From: Candidatus Halocynthiibacter alkanivorans
GTDB taxonomy: Bacteria; Pseudomonadota; Alphaproteobacteria; Rhodobacterales; Rhodobacteraceae
Length of the DNA: 38,451 nucleotides
Direction: 5' to 3'
Assembly (NCBI RefSeq): GCF_003333265.1
Contig: NZ_QOLB01000034.1
Span: forward strand, 1-38,451
Positions 26,699 to 35,855 of the stretch are shown one piece after another. The position numbers and the translations under genes were made by a program. A model generated the notes under the pieces. The model saw only the letters and a list, made by a program, of their open reading frames with translations. It was not told the origin of the DNA and ran no database searches. Every line of letters begins with the position of its first letter. Positions within the stretch are counted from its first letter, which is position 1.

Positions 26699-27262
26699 AT
26701 GGCAGAGCATCTGCGTATCATCCCCGCCAGCACGTTTCAGACCTCGCGGTGGAAGAATGGCGGCGGGATTACCCATGAAATCGTGAAGGAACAGGCAGCA
26801 GACCAGCTTTTATGGCGCATAAGCATTGCAGAAATGGACCGGGACGCGACGTTCTCGCTATTTGACGGCTTCACGCGCATCCTGACTGTGATCGAAGGTG
26901 CGGGGCTTGACCTGCTTCTCCCGGCCGGTGAATTGCACGCCGGAGCGTTGAAACCGCTGAGATTTTCCGGAGGTCTGCAAGTTGAAGGGCGGCTGATTTC
27001 GGGAAATGTGCGCAATTTCAACCTGATCTTTGATGGGCAACGGATCAAGGCTGACGTGAGTGTTCTGCGAGGCGGCGACACGTGGACCGCAGGTGCAGAT
27101 ATTACCAGCCGCCATGTGATCTACAGTATCTTCGACGCGGCGCAGATTGGCGGCGTGCCGGTTGCGCCCGGGGCTGCTGCCCTGTTCAGCGCAGATGCCG
27201 GCCTGATCGAAATACCGCAGGGCGGCTGTGCGGTATTGGTGGTTCTGACAAACGATGTTTAG
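26699..27262 (+). CDS. HutD-family protein
   Basis: The 187-residue cupin-like protein belongs to the HutD/Ves family. Conserved motifs are R-W-K-N-G-G-G-I-T-H-E-I (17-28) and W-R-I-S-I-A-E near residue 40, followed by F-S-x-F-x-G. HutD is associated with histidine-utilisation operons in proteobacteria, where it is thought to limit pathway flux; no hut genes lie here. ATG 26699 is preferred to the upstream open frame because it starts the family core and follows GGAGAGG at moderate distance. The 184 bases before it hold only weak overlapping hairpins (26519-26543). It may belong to the amine oxidase transcript or have been left behind from a hut cluster. Confidence 0.8.
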   Translation: MAEHLRIIPASTFQTSRWKNGGGITHEIVKEQAADQLLWRISIAEMDRDATFSLFDGFTRILTVIEGAGLDLLLPAGELHAGALKPLRFSGGLQVEGRLISGNVRNFNLIFDGQRIKADVSVLRGGDTWTAGADITSRHVIYSIFDAAQIGGVPVAPGAAALFSADAGLIEIPQGGCAVLVVLTNDV

Positions 27263-27264
27263 GT

Positions 27265-27280
27265 CCTGGCGAAAGCCAGG
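27265..27280 (+). terminator. Hairpin after HutD gene
   Basis: A perfect six-base stem CCTGGC/GCCAGG with a GAAA tetraloop begins three bases after the stop codon. A short CTTTC tract lies five bases beyond, so termination is plausible but weak. Confidence 0.4.
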
Positions 27281-27814
27281 CCGCCTTTCGCGAGCGAACT
27301 GACGCTGTGTACCGCGCCAGGCCTTGTTCCGCGCTGCCCGATCTGACCTCTGCAGAAAAGGCGGACTGTCCGGATCTTACTCTTGCGGCGTATTGCGGCG
27401 TATTGCGGGATTGCAGTGGGGCGCTGGTCCGCTCGGATCTGACGTGCCATTCGATGAAAACCTGGCTGGCCAGCATTTGCATTGAGCGATAAGAGCGCGC
27501 AAAAAACGGGTGAGACGCGCAAATCCGATCTGGTGAAAATCTGTCGCGCGTGCTGGAATAGCAGAGCCGGATTTTGACATGAACCTTGGATTTACAAATC
27601 CCAGCCGGCTCGGGGAATCCGGCACCATCCGCCGCGCGGAGGATATTTCCGGCGCACTGTGATCACAGCTTGCACTATAATTTTGTACAGCCGGTACGAA
27701 TGGGGAAATTCAGCAAACCCAGACCCTGGATGACTTTCATCAATGTGGTATAACCGTAAAAGGCCTGGGTCCTCCCGATGTCACCTGCAATTAACCTGGT
27801 GAAGGAATGAGAAC
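27281..27814. other. Gene-poor stretch with repeats and promoter
   Basis: No gene is supported. A 61-codon frame starting GTG at 27307 has passable codon use and five cysteines but no binding site. A ten-base unit (TATTGCGGCG) is repeated nearly three times at 27381-27410. The right part holds a candidate promoter for the MttB-family gene, listed separately. Confidence 0.5.
27676..27700 (+). promoter_or_regulatory. Candidate -10 and operator upstream of mttB homologue
   Basis: A perfect TATAAT (27676-27681) is followed at once by an imperfect palindrome TTGTAC-AGCCG-GTAC-GAA (27683-27700), which is the size and symmetry of a GntR-type operator. The expected -35 position (27653-27658) reads CGCACT, a poor match, so an activator might be needed. 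Confidence 0.35.
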
Positions 27815-29356
27815 ATGAATATTGAAAAATCCAGACGCAGATCCCGCCGGCGCCGACAGGGCGCGGCAATTAAAACGGCAGCGGCCAGGACCGCTCACTA
27901 TCGTCAGTTAAAACACCCGTTTCAGCCCCAAAAGGTGTTTTCCGACGACGAAATTGTCGCGATACACCAGACCGCGCTGCAGGTTCTGGAAGAACTGGGT
28001 TTGAAGGTCCTGTTGCCGGAAGCGCGTGAAATTCTTGCAGCCGCCGGCGCCATCGTCAAAGAGGACATGGTTTATATCGGCCGGGATATGGTTGAAAGTG
28101 CCCTGGCTACGGCGCCGGTCTCCATCCGGCTCCGTGCCGCCAATCCGGCGCGCGAACAGATCTATGAAAACGGCGCATTGATTTTTGTGGCCGGGTCAGG
28201 CTGTCCGAATGTGACCGATTTGGAGCGCGGCCGCCGCCCCGGAAATATGGAAGCGTTTGAAGAAACACTGAAGCTCTGCCAGAGCTTTGATGTTATTCAT
28301 CAATTTGGCCCCAGCGTCGAGCCTCAGGACATCCCGGTCAATCTGCGCCACTATGCAACAACACGCGCTCAGCTGGTTTTGGGGGACAAGCCCACCTATG
28401 TTTTTGCGCGCGGCCGGGGCCAGGTGCAAGACAGTTTTGAAATCATCCGCCTGGGATTAAACCTGAGCGATCAGGAGTTTGAAAACGGTGTCTGGGTCAG
28501 CACCGTCATCAATACCAATTCGCCGAGAATGCTTGACCTGCCGATGGCTCAGGGGATTATTGATTTCGCCCGTGCCGGACAGATGACCATAATCACGCCC
28601 TTTTGTCTGGCCGGCGCGATGGCCCCGGTTACGGTTGCGGGCGCATTGACGTTGCAACATGCTGAATCGCTGGCGGGGATCACCCTGGCCCAGATGACGC
28701 GGGCCGGAGCGCCGGTCAGCTACGGCGGCTTCAGCTCAAACGTGGATATGAAATCGGGGTCGCCTGCCTTTGGCACCCCGGAACATGTGAAACTGCAGCT
28801 CGGCTCGGGGCAGCTTGCGCGTCTGACAGGGCTTCCCTGGCGTTCGGCCACCGGATCGGCCTCAAATATCCCGGATATGCAGGCTGCCACCGAGACCGAT
28901 ATGGCGCTTTGGGGGGCAATGATGGCGAACGCCACGCTTGTTATCCATTCTGCCGGCTGGCTGGAAGGCGGGCTGAGCTTTGGGTATGAGAAGTTCATTA
29001 ATGACGTCGAAGCCCTTCAAATCCTTGCGGAACTTTGCCAACCGACACAGGCCTCAGCCGCTGAAATCGGCCTTGACGCGCTGCGTGACGTTGAACCCGG
29101 TGGACATTTTTTCTCCACTCAGCATACGATGGAACGCTATCAGGATGCGTTTTACAGGCCGCTTGTTGCGGACCTCAGAAACTATGGGGCATGGGTTGAC
29201 GCTGGGTCACAGACCTCTGCTGAACGGGCAACGGGCGTCTGGAAACAGGTGCTGAGAGATTACGAACCACCTGACGACAGCGCTTTGATCGCAGAGCGGG
29301 TGGCCAGTTTTATCGAGAGCCGGAAGGCAGCTGGTGGCGCTTCGCCACTGGAGTAA
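27815..29356 (+). CDS. MttB-superfamily methyltransferase (non-pyrrolysine)
   Basis: This 513-residue protein belongs to the trimethylamine methyltransferase (MttB, PF06253) superfamily. Family members start demethylation of quaternary or tertiary amines by moving a methyl group to a corrinoid protein; the non-pyrrolysine members include glycine betaine methyltransferases. The frame is continuous with no in-frame amber codon, so pyrrolysine is not used. After a basic, Arg-rich N-terminus (about 1-25) the TIM-barrel begins near H-Q-T-A-L-Q-V-L-E-E-L-G. The binding site AAGGA lies eight bases upstream. No corrinoid protein gene is in the window. It is followed at 49 bases by a solute-binding protein, which suggests joint use of one imported amine. 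Confidence 0.88.
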   Translation: MNIEKSRRRSRRRRQGAAIKTAAARTAHYRQLKHPFQPQKVFSDDEIVAIHQTALQVLEELGLKVLLPEAREILAAAGAIVKEDMVYIGRDMVESALATAPVSIRLRAANPAREQIYENGALIFVAGSGCPNVTDLERGRRPGNMEAFEETLKLCQSFDVIHQFGPSVEPQDIPVNLRHYATTRAQLVLGDKPTYVFARGRGQVQDSFEIIRLGLNLSDQEFENGVWVSTVINTNSPRMLDLPMAQGIIDFARAGQMTIITPFCLAGAMAPVTVAGALTLQHAESLAGITLAQMTRAGAPVSYGGFSSNVDMKSGSPAFGTPEHVKLQLGSGQLARLTGLPWRSATGSASNIPDMQAATETDMALWGAMMANATLVIHSAGWLEGGLSFGYEKFINDVEALQILAELCQPTQASAAEIGLDALRDVEPGGHFFSTQHTMERYQDAFYRPLVADLRNYGAWVDAGSQTSAERATGVWKQVLRDYEPPDDSALIAERVASFIESRKAAGGASPLE

Positions 29357-29405
29357 TTTGAATAAGAAGCAGACCAAGAGATTTTAAACGACCAGGGAGA
29401 AGAGT

Positions 29406-31046
29406 ATGAGACAGGATCACAGAGAAAAGCCCGTACGTAAGATTGTGCGGAGAATGGCCAAAGAGGTCGGCAAAGGCGGCATGACGCGCCGCGAGTTTAT
29501 CTCCACTGCCAGCACTTTTGGTGCCAGCGCGGCCACTGCCTATGGGCTGCTGGGCCTGGCGGTGCCAACAGCGGCGCAGGCTCAGGGCATGAAAGGCGGA
29601 GTCCTGCGTGTTGCCATGCGGGTTCTCGATATCAGTGATCCGCGGATCTATGACTGGACTGACATGGGTAATATTGCCCGTCAATTCTGTGAACCTCTTG
29701 TGCGTTGGGATATGGATTTTAGCTTTACACCAATGCTGCTGGAAAGCTGGGACGTCAGTGATGACGCAAAAACCTATACGCTGAACGTGCGCAAAGGCGT
29801 GACCTGGAACAATGGCGATGACTTCAATGCTGACGATGTGATCTTTAATCTCAATCGCTGGTGTGACAAGGGAGCCGAAGGCAACTCTATGGCCTCGCGG
29901 ATGAGTTCGCTGATTGACGCGGAGACCGGCGGCGCCGGCGAAGGTGTTATCGAGCGGCTTGACGACTATACGGTCCGCCTGAACCTGCCAATTGCCGATA
30001 TTACGCTGATCGCTGGCATGGCTGATTACCCGGCGCTGATCGTGCATCCCAGCTTTGAGAGTTCTGTCGGGTTGCAAAACGCGCCAATCGGCACCGGTCC
30101 GTTTGAACTGGTCTCCTTTGGGGTTGGTACCGAAGCTGAAGTCAAACGCCGTGAAAATGGCGATTGGTGGGGCGGTGAAGCGCTGCTTGATGGCGTTAAA
30201 TTCATCGATTACGGCACCGATGACTCGGCTGTTGTGGCGGCTTTTGAGGCCGAAGAGATCGATGTGAATGATTTAACCCAGGCGAGTTTTGTTGCCGCGC
30301 TCGACAGTCTTGGCCTCGTGAAAAAAGACAAAGCTACCGCGACGACCATTGTGGCGCGTATGCGGGCGGACACTCCGCCTTATGACAGCAAAGAATTGCG
30401 CAACGCGATTCAGCTGGCGGTGGACAACTCCGTGGCACTGGAACTGGGCGTCGACGGCGCCGGCATTCCGGCCGAGAACCATCATGTTGCTCCATTCCAT
30501 GAAGAATATGCCGAACTGCCAAAAATCGGGCGGGATGTGGACAAAGCGCGGGCACTGGCCGCAACTTCGGGACATGGTGATACTGAACTCGAACTTATCT
30601 CGATCGATGGCGACTGGCGCAAAGATACCACCGATGCAATCGGGGCGCAGATCCGGGATGCGGGCTTTAAGGTCAAACGCACAGTCATTCCCGGGGCGAC
30701 CTTCTGGAACGACTGGACCAAATACCCGTTCAGCACAACCAACTGGGGGCCGCGACCTCTGGGGGTTCAGGTGCTGGTTCTGGCCTATAAAACGGGTGGG
30801 TCATGGAACGAATCCGGCCATTCCAACCCTGAGTTTGACACGCTTCTGGAAGAAGCGGTGGGTGTGTTTGATCCTGACAAACGCCGGGCGCTGATGGTGA
30901 AGCTGCAAACTATCCTGCAGGACAGTGGCGCAATTATTCAGCCTTTCTGGATGACCCAGGCCCTGCATCATACGGATAAGGTGAACAATTATGAGCGCCA
31001 CCAGTTCCGCGAGATGCACCTGGAACGGGTCTGGCTGAGCGCCTGA
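29406..31046 (+). CDS. Tat-exported family-5 ABC solute-binding protein
   Basis: The 546-residue protein is a family-5 (peptide/nickel/opine type, SBP_bac_5) extracytoplasmic solute-binding protein. The N-terminus has a twin-arginine signal: a 26-residue leader, T-R-R-E-F-I at 27-32, a hydrophobic stretch and an A-Q-A cleavage site. The mature part shows the family pattern, including [20 protein letters not shown] and [14 protein letters not shown] lies six bases before the ATG. No permease or ATPase genes of this transporter type follow; the next features are a hairpin and a decayed region. It may work with a transporter encoded elsewhere. Placement after the methyltransferase gene suggests a methylated amine or amino acid ligand. 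Confidence 0.88.
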   Translation: MRQDHREKPVRKIVRRMAKEVGKGGMTRREFISTASTFGASAATAYGLLGLAVPTAAQAQGMKGGVLRVAMRVLDISDPRIYDWTDMGNIARQFCEPLVRWDMDFSFTPMLLESWDVSDDAKTYTLNVRKGVTWNNGDDFNADDVIFNLNRWCDKGAEGNSMASRMSSLIDAETGGAGEGVIERLDDYTVRLNLPIADITLIAGMADYPALIVHPSFESSVGLQNAPIGTGPFELVSFGVGTEAEVKRRENGDWWGGEALLDGVKFIDYGTDDSAVVAAFEAEEIDVNDLTQASFVAALDSLGLVKKDKATATTIVARMRADTPPYDSKELRNAIQLAVDNSVALELGVDGAGIPAENHHVAPFHEEYAELPKIGRDVDKARALAATSGHGDTELELISIDGDWRKDTTDAIGAQIRDAGFKVKRTVIPGATFWNDWTKYPFSTTNWGPRPLGVQVLVLAYKTGGSWNESGHSNPEFDTLLEEAVGVFDPDKRRALMVKLQTILQDSGAIIQPFWMTQALHHTDKVNNYERHQFREMHLERVWLSA

Positions 31047-31058
31047 TTACAAAGACTT

Positions 31059-31088
31059 CGGGCCTGGTGGTGCTCACCACCGGGCCCG
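31059..31088 (+). terminator. Strong hairpin after solute-binding protein gene
   Basis: A 13-base stem (31059-31071 with 31076-31088, one G-U pair) closes on a GCTC tetraloop 12 bases after the stop codon. There is no U-run, so it may need Rho or serve to protect the mRNA end. Confidence 0.6.
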
Positions 31089-31421
31089 TCCCGATGCCGG
31101 GCGGGGCGCAGTCTCTGCTAACTCAGCCAGGGCTTCGCTGTCTGCAGCGCCGCAAACCGCCTGCAGCACGCCGACTTGTTGGCAAGGCCAGTTGTCCGCC
31201 TAAAGTGAGGAATATGACGCTCACCGCAAAGATCCTGGCGCCGGCTGTCCTGTTGCGACACGCAGAGCAGCGCCCTGTGTCACCAGATCGCTGGCAACTC
31301 CGCTATCGGCGCCAAACGTGCGTATCTCCGGCACGTTCTGACGCGCATGAAGTGGTTTAACCAAACGCGAGCCAAAGCCAGCCATTTGTGTGTCCATCAG
31401 AACATATCGCTCCAGCCAGCG
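31089..31421 (-). pseudogene. Possible decayed coding frame
   Basis: One minus-strand frame across this stretch has good codon use but is broken by two stops (at 31221-31223 and 31200-31202) and is preceded by another stop at 31422-31424. The longest intact part, 58 codons from ATG 31397, reads like real protein (M-D-T-Q-M-A-G-F-G-S-R, later T-F-G-A-D-S-G-V-A). The family is not recognised. It lies just downstream of the agmatinase-type gene in the same direction and may be the remnant of another operon member. No other gene is seen in 31047-31457. Confidence 0.3.
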
Positions 31422-31457
31422 TCACATTCTCCGGATGGTGCGTTGCCTGGCCCGGTT

Positions 31458-32429
31458 TCAGAGCCGGCCGGTGGATCTGCGTTTTGCACCTTTCTTTTCC
31501 GCCAGCAAACACAGCCAGTCATGCGCCACAGTTGCGGCGGCAATCGCAGTGATCTCTGAGTGATCATAGGCCGGGGCAACTTCGACCACATCCATGCCCA
31601 CCAGGTTGAGAGCGCCCAGCCCGCGGATTAGCTCAAGCGCCTGCCAGGAGGCCAGCCCGCCGGCGACCGGGGTGCCGGTTCCCGGAGCATAGGCCGGATC
31701 CATCCCATCCACATCAAAGGACACATAGACCGGGGCATCGCCGGCGCGCGCTCTGATGATCTCCAGCGCCGCATCAACGCCGTTGCGGTGAAGCCAGGGC
31801 GCCGTGAGCACTTCAAACCCTGCGTCAGTTTTATTAAAAGTGCGCAATCCGATCTGAGTGGATTTGCTAACATCCACCACCCCTTCAGCCGCCGCACGCG
31901 CAAACATCGTGCCGTGGTCAAGCTTCGCGCCATCGTCATCCCAGGTGTCGCAATGGGCATCGAACTGGATCAGAGCGATGGGGCCATGTTTTTTCGCATG
32001 GGCCTTGAGGATCGGGTAGGAAATGAAGTGGTCGCCGCCCAGCGTAAGCATCCTGGCACCCGCGTTAAGGATTTTGTGTGCATGGGCCTCGATCGCCGCC
32101 TCAATCGTATCCGGGTGATGCGGGTTCAGCATGCAATCGCCATAATCCACCACGGACAATGTCTCAAACGGGTTGAAGCCAAACGGAAATGCATCAAGCT
32201 CGGCCAAAAGCGTTGACCCGGCGCGGATTGCCCTGGGACCAAGACGGCAGCCTGAACGGTTGGTTACGGCACAGTCATAGGGCACGCCGCTGACGACCAC
32301 ATCGACGCCTTCCAGATCGCGGGAATAGCGCCGGCGCAGAAAACTCAGCGCCCCGCCATAGGTCATTTCAGGCCAGCGGTCGCAATTTTCAGTACCGCGA
32401 AAGGCGTAGTCACCGGATCTGTCGCTCAT
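31458..32429 (-). CDS. Agmatinase-family ureohydrolase
   Basis: The 323-residue enzyme belongs to the arginase/agmatinase family of binuclear-manganese ureohydrolases. All metal-ligand motifs are present: G-G-D-H-F (131-135, His134), D-A-H-C-D (157-161) and S-F-D-V-D-G-M-D-P (237-245). Agmatinase releases urea from agmatine to give putrescine; guanidinobutyrase or another guanidino acid hydrolase is possible, since substrates within the family are hard to tell from sequence. The start follows an AGGAG site. It is the last intact gene of the polyamine operon, 15 bases after the amidotransferase gene. Agmatine cleavage would feed putrescine into the gamma-glutamyl route. Confidence 0.88.
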   Translation of the reverse strand: MSDRSGDYAFRGTENCDRWPEMTYGGALSFLRRRYSRDLEGVDVVVSGVPYDCAVTNRSGCRLGPRAIRAGSTLLAELDAFPFGFNPFETLSVVDYGDCMLNPHHPDTIEAAIEAHAHKILNAGARMLTLGGDHFISYPILKAHAKKHGPIALIQFDAHCDTWDDDGAKLDHGTMFARAAAEGVVDVSKSTQIGLRTFNKTDAGFEVLTAPWLHRNGVDAALEIIRARAGDAPVYVSFDVDGMDPAYAPGTGTPVAGGLASWQALELIRGLGALNLVGMDVVEVAPAYDHSEITAIAAATVAHDWLCLLAEKKGAKRRSTGRL

Positions 32430-32444
32430 GTTCTCTCTCCTGCT

Positions 32445-33161
32445 TCAGAAGCTCTTCAGCCCGTCACCGATCAGAACCGCGAGGTGGTCCCGGTTGGTCG
32501 TGAGCGCCATATTGCGCTGGCCCTGATCAACATCGTCATCGCTCAGAATGGTGCCACGCCGGCTTTCAAGCAGGGCGCTGGTATAGGGTTTGGCAAATTC
32601 AGGATGGCCCTGGACCGTCACCGCAAACCCCGGGTACCAGAGCGCGGCATTGGGGCAGAAATCTGATTGGGCGATCCGGATGGCCCCGTCCGGGATCACG
32701 TCAACCTGATCCTGATGGTAGGCCTGAATGGCGATCGTTCCCGGGTCAGTTCCAAGCGGGGCAGGCCAGTTCACCGTATCGTATTGGTGCACCCCAAGCG
32801 CCCAGCCCCTGGCGGACTTGCTGACCACACCGCCAAGCGCCTGTGCGATCAGCTGATGGCCAAAACAAATGCCCACCATCTTGCGGCCTGCGCTCCGGAT
32901 ATCGCGGATGAATTGTTCAAGTGGCGCGATCCAGTCATGTGCCTCATAGACGCCAAATTTCGATCCGGTGATAACCCAGAGATCGCATTCTGCCGGATCT
33001 GTGGGCAGCTTACCGTCAAGGGCGGCGTAGCTGGTGAATTCTGCTTCCAGCGGCGACAGCCAGTCGCCGACCATCGAAGGATAGTCGCCAAATTCAGCCG
33101 CGAGATCTTCCGGCGGCCGGCCGGTTTCCAATACGCCTATGCGCAGGGGGGGCTTGCTCAT
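32445..33161 (-). CDS. Class I glutamine amidotransferase-like hydrolase
   Basis: The 238-residue protein is a class I glutamine amidotransferase domain standing alone. The nucleophile elbow G-I-C-F-G-H-Q (97-103, Cys99) and the later G-H-P-E (185-188, His186 and Glu188) complete the catalytic triad. No synthetase partner is fused or adjacent. In the gamma-glutamyl-putrescine pathway the final hydrolysis of gamma-glutamyl-GABA is done by PuuD, itself an amidotransferase-like hydrolase; this protein could play that role, though it is of the GMP-synthase-like type and not obviously a PuuD. GGAG lies nine bases before the start. It starts four bases after the oxidase stop. Confidence 0.82.
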   Translation of the reverse strand: MSKPPLRIGVLETGRPPEDLAAEFGDYPSMVGDWLSPLEAEFTSYAALDGKLPTDPAECDLWVITGSKFGVYEAHDWIAPLEQFIRDIRSAGRKMVGICFGHQLIAQALGGVVSKSARGWALGVHQYDTVNWPAPLGTDPGTIAIQAYHQDQVDVIPDGAIRIAQSDFCPNAALWYPGFAVTVQGHPEFAKPYTSALLESRRGTILSDDDVDQGQRNMALTTNRDHLAVLIGDGLKSF

Positions 33162-33165
33162 GTTG

Positions 33166-34506
33166 TTATGCTCCGTCCACGAGACCGTACCAGCGATAGG
33201 CTGGTCTCAGCAGGTTGCGCCGCCAGGCTCCGAATGGAAAGCGCTTCAGCGGCGCTTTCATGATCTCCGGATAAGGGCGGGCGTTGCGGTTTAAAACGAG
33301 ATCGGCAAGCAGCGCGCCGGCATAGCTGGCCATAGCGACGCCGTTGCCGTGATAGGCTATGCCGGTATAAGCGCCGGGCCAGCTTTTGAGCGGACCGACA
33401 TAGGGGGTCAGATTGCGCGAAAGGCAAGCCAGGCCGGACCAGAAGTATGGTGTCTCAACTTCGGACCAAGCCGGAAACATTGTCTCAAAATCCCGGCGGA
33501 TGCGCCGGTGCATTTCAGCCTTGGCACCGGGCGTGGCCTTGATGCCACCGCGCATGCCAAACAGAAAACGCCGGTTGGGCATCAGCCGGAAATAATGCAG
33601 CAGGTTGCGGGTATCAAAGGCCATAAGATCGGTAGACCAGCCCTGCGCCGATATTTCGCCATCGGTCAGCTCGCGACTGACCAGCACGTTGGACTGCACC
33701 GGCAGATAGCGGGCTTTCATCCAGCCGGGCAGATCATCGCTGCTGTAGCCATTGGTGGCCAGGATCAGCTTTCTGGCCACAACCTCACCGGTTTCGCAGC
33801 GCAGCAGATAGCTGCCGTCCGGATTTCGGGAGATCGACTGCACCGCCGAATTGGCGCAGATCTCAGCGCCGGCATCCAGAGCGGCATGGGCCAGGCCCAG
33901 GACATATTTGCGAGGGTTCAGGGCAAATCCCAGCGGATAGATCATACCGCCGTGAAACCCGGGACTTGCCATGCCGCGCGCCGCCAGATCGCCAGGTTCA
34001 ATGATCTCTGCATCAAGGCCGAACAATGCTTCCTGATGCTGGGATTCCGCCCGCAACGTGGCCATGTCTTTGGGCCGGTGGGCCAGACACAGCTCCCCTT
34101 TTGAGTGGGTGTCGGCGTCGATGTTCAGGCGCGCGAGCAGGTCGGCGACCAGATCAACTGAGGCGCGCTGACCCCGGTGGAAATCGCGCAACCCCTCAAG
34201 CCCGTAACTGCGTATCAGGCTGCTGTCGGAAGCCTTGGCGCCGCCGATCATAGCAAACCCACCGTTGCGGCCGGAGGCGCCGTACCCGATGGTCTGCGCC
34301 TCAAGCACCAGCGCCTCTGTCCCGGCCTCAGTCAGATGCAACGCCGCCGACAGGCCGGTGTACCCGCCACCGACAATGGCCACTTCAACCCGGCGGCTGC
34401 CCGACAATTGCGGGTAGGGGGCCCGGCTGTCAGTGACGGTGCTCAGCCAGTAATTACCCTGGTCGGAAGCCGGGCTGTAGGCCTCTGTCTCGTAAATGCG
34501 TTGCAT
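33166..34506 (-). CDS. puuB: PuuB-type gamma-glutamylputrescine oxidase
   Basis: The 446-residue flavoprotein is a DAO-family FAD oxidase resembling PuuB, which oxidises gamma-glutamylputrescine to the aldehyde with release of ammonia. The Rossmann motif is G-G-G-Y-T-G (46-51), followed by G-Y-G-A-S-G-R-N-G-G-F, the hallmark of this subfamily; the C-terminal Y-H-G-N-G-V-A closes the FAD site. TTG 34518 opens the frame, but ATG 34506 has GAGAG five bases upstream. Eight bases separate it from the preceding glutamine-synthetase-like gene. PuuB function is supported mainly by that neighbour. Confidence 0.87.
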   Translation of the reverse strand: MQRIYETEAYSPASDQGNYWLSTVTDSRAPYPQLSGSRRVEVAIVGGGYTGLSAALHLTEAGTEALVLEAQTIGYGASGRNGGFAMIGGAKASDSSLIRSYGLEGLRDFHRGQRASVDLVADLLARLNIDADTHSKGELCLAHRPKDMATLRAESQHQEALFGLDAEIIEPGDLAARGMASPGFHGGMIYPLGFALNPRKYVLGLAHAALDAGAEICANSAVQSISRNPDGSYLLRCETGEVVARKLILATNGYSSDDLPGWMKARYLPVQSNVLVSRELTDGEISAQGWSTDLMAFDTRNLLHYFRLMPNRRFLFGMRGGIKATPGAKAEMHRRIRRDFETMFPAWSEVETPYFWSGLACLSRNLTPYVGPLKSWPGAYTGIAYHGNGVAMASYAGALLADLVLNRNARPYPEIMKAPLKRFPFGAWRRNLLRPAYRWYGLVDGA

Positions 34507-34514
34507 GGTTTCTC

Positions 34515-35855
34515 TCAAAGCCGTCCGAGGTAATAGCGGTATTCTGTCGGCGAGATGATCCGCGTCAGCTGGTCTATTTCATCGTAGCGCACCGTGGAAT
34601 ATATCCGGCGGTAGTCTTCGCCAAACAGCTCTGCAGCAAACTCAGAAGCGGCGAACAGATCGACGGCCTGTCGCCAGTCATGCCCCAGTGGCGCGGCGGC
34701 GATCATCGCGGGGTCTTCAAGCGGTAACGGGACGTCAGGCCTGGTTTCGATGCCGTGAAGCATACCACCAAGCACAGCGGTCAGCGCCAGGTATGGGTTC
34801 ACATCGGCGCCGGCGATCCGGTGTTCCAGCCGCGCTCCTGGCCCGCGCGTTTCTGGCAGACGGACCGAAGCGCTGCGGTTATCAAGCCCCCAATCCGGCG
34901 CTGTCGGCGCAAAACTGTTCGGCTGAAACCGGCGGTAGGAATTCATATGCGGGGCAAATATCGCCTGCATCTCGCGCATGGTGGCCAAAACACCGCCGAC
35001 TGCGGCCCTCAAGGTCTCCGATACACCGTGTTCAGCAGAAAAGATATTCAGACCATCCTGGTCCAGAACACTGGCGTGAACATGCATGCCATTTCCCGGG
35101 CAGGCGGCATAGGGTTTGGCCATAAAGGTGGCTTCCATCCCGTGTTTGCGCACCACGCCCTTCACCAGCCGGCGAAACAAAAGCGCGGTGTCGGCGGCCA
35201 GCACCGGGTCGTCAGTATGCAGGAAATTGACCTCAAACTGACCCGGGCCGTATTCGGCGATCAACGTGTCTGTTGCCAACCCCTGGGTTTTGGACGCGGC
35301 CAGAATTTCGGTCAGGATTTCTTCGCTGTTTTCCAGCACTTTCAGATCATAATTCTGCGCATTGGGAACACCCTCAGGCGGTTGTGGTGCTTCCTCCGCC
35401 GTCTTGCGTGGCCTCAGGATATAGAATTCCAGCTCCGTCGCGACCACGGGCCGCAGCCCATTTGCCTTAAACCGGTCGACGACATCCTGCAGCTTTTGTC
35501 GCGGCGACAGGGGCGAAATGCCGCCACTTTCATCCTGCATCTCGACCTGCACCTGAGCCACGTGCCCCCTGGCCCAGGGCACATTGCGCAGACTGCCGGG
35601 CACCGGCACGATCTTGCCGTCCGGGTCCCCGACCACGATGCCAAGCCCGGTGGCTTCGACCTCTTCGCCAAGGATGTTGGGCGCATAGGTGGACAGCGGC
35701 AGACGCACCGCGCCTTTGGCGAGTTTTTCCGCCTCATTGCCGGGCAGCCATTTTCCGCGCAGCACAGCGTTCAGGTCGCACAGCATCAGTTCAAGCCGCT
35801 CAGGGGGCCCGTATGTCGCGCAATAGGCCTCAAATTCTTCGATAAACCGGCTCAT
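34515..35855 (-). CDS. puuA: PuuA-type gamma-glutamylpolyamine synthetase
   Basis: The 446-residue protein has the glutamine synthetase fold. Visible elements are the beta-grasp N-terminal part, the metal and glutamate motifs E-L-E-F-Y, E-Y-G-P-G-Q-F-E and H-V-H-A-S, the N-S-Y-R-R-F-Q-P loop and N-R-S-A-S-V-R. Length fits PuuA-like enzymes, which ligate glutamate to putrescine or another amine with ATP, and no adenylylation-site tyrosine loop typical of GlnA is obvious. The gene lies between polyamine transporter permeases and a PuuB-type oxidase, which favours the amine substrate over ammonia. It overlaps the preceding permease gene by four bases (ATGA). Confidence 0.88.
   Translation of the reverse strand: MSRFIEEFEAYCATYGPPERLELMLCDLNAVLRGKWLPGNEAEKLAKGAVRLPLSTYAPNILGEEVEATGLGIVVGDPDGKIVPVPGSLRNVPWARGHVAQVQVEMQDESGGISPLSPRQKLQDVVDRFKANGLRPVVATELEFYILRPRKTAEEAPQPPEGVPNAQNYDLKVLENSEEILTEILAASKTQGLATDTLIAEYGPGQFEVNFLHTDDPVLAADTALLFRRLVKGVVRKHGMEATFMAKPYAACPGNGMHVHASVLDQDGLNIFSAEHGVSETLRAAVGGVLATMREMQAIFAPHMNSYRRFQPNSFAPTAPDWGLDNRSASVRLPETRGPGARLEHRIAGADVNPYLALTAVLGGMLHGIETRPDVPLPLEDPAMIAAAPLGHDWRQAVDLFAASEFAAELFGEDYRRIYSTVRYDEIDQLTRIISPTEYRYYLGRL

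Noticed and set aside
27381-27410. Short tandem repeat TATTGCGGCG as a CRISPR-like or iteron array
   Set aside because: Fewer than three exact units, no spacers and no replication gene; probably chance or slippage.
27815-29356. Pyrrolysine-dependent trimethylamine methyltransferase
   Set aside because: The frame has no internal amber codon, so it belongs to the non-pyrrolysine branch.
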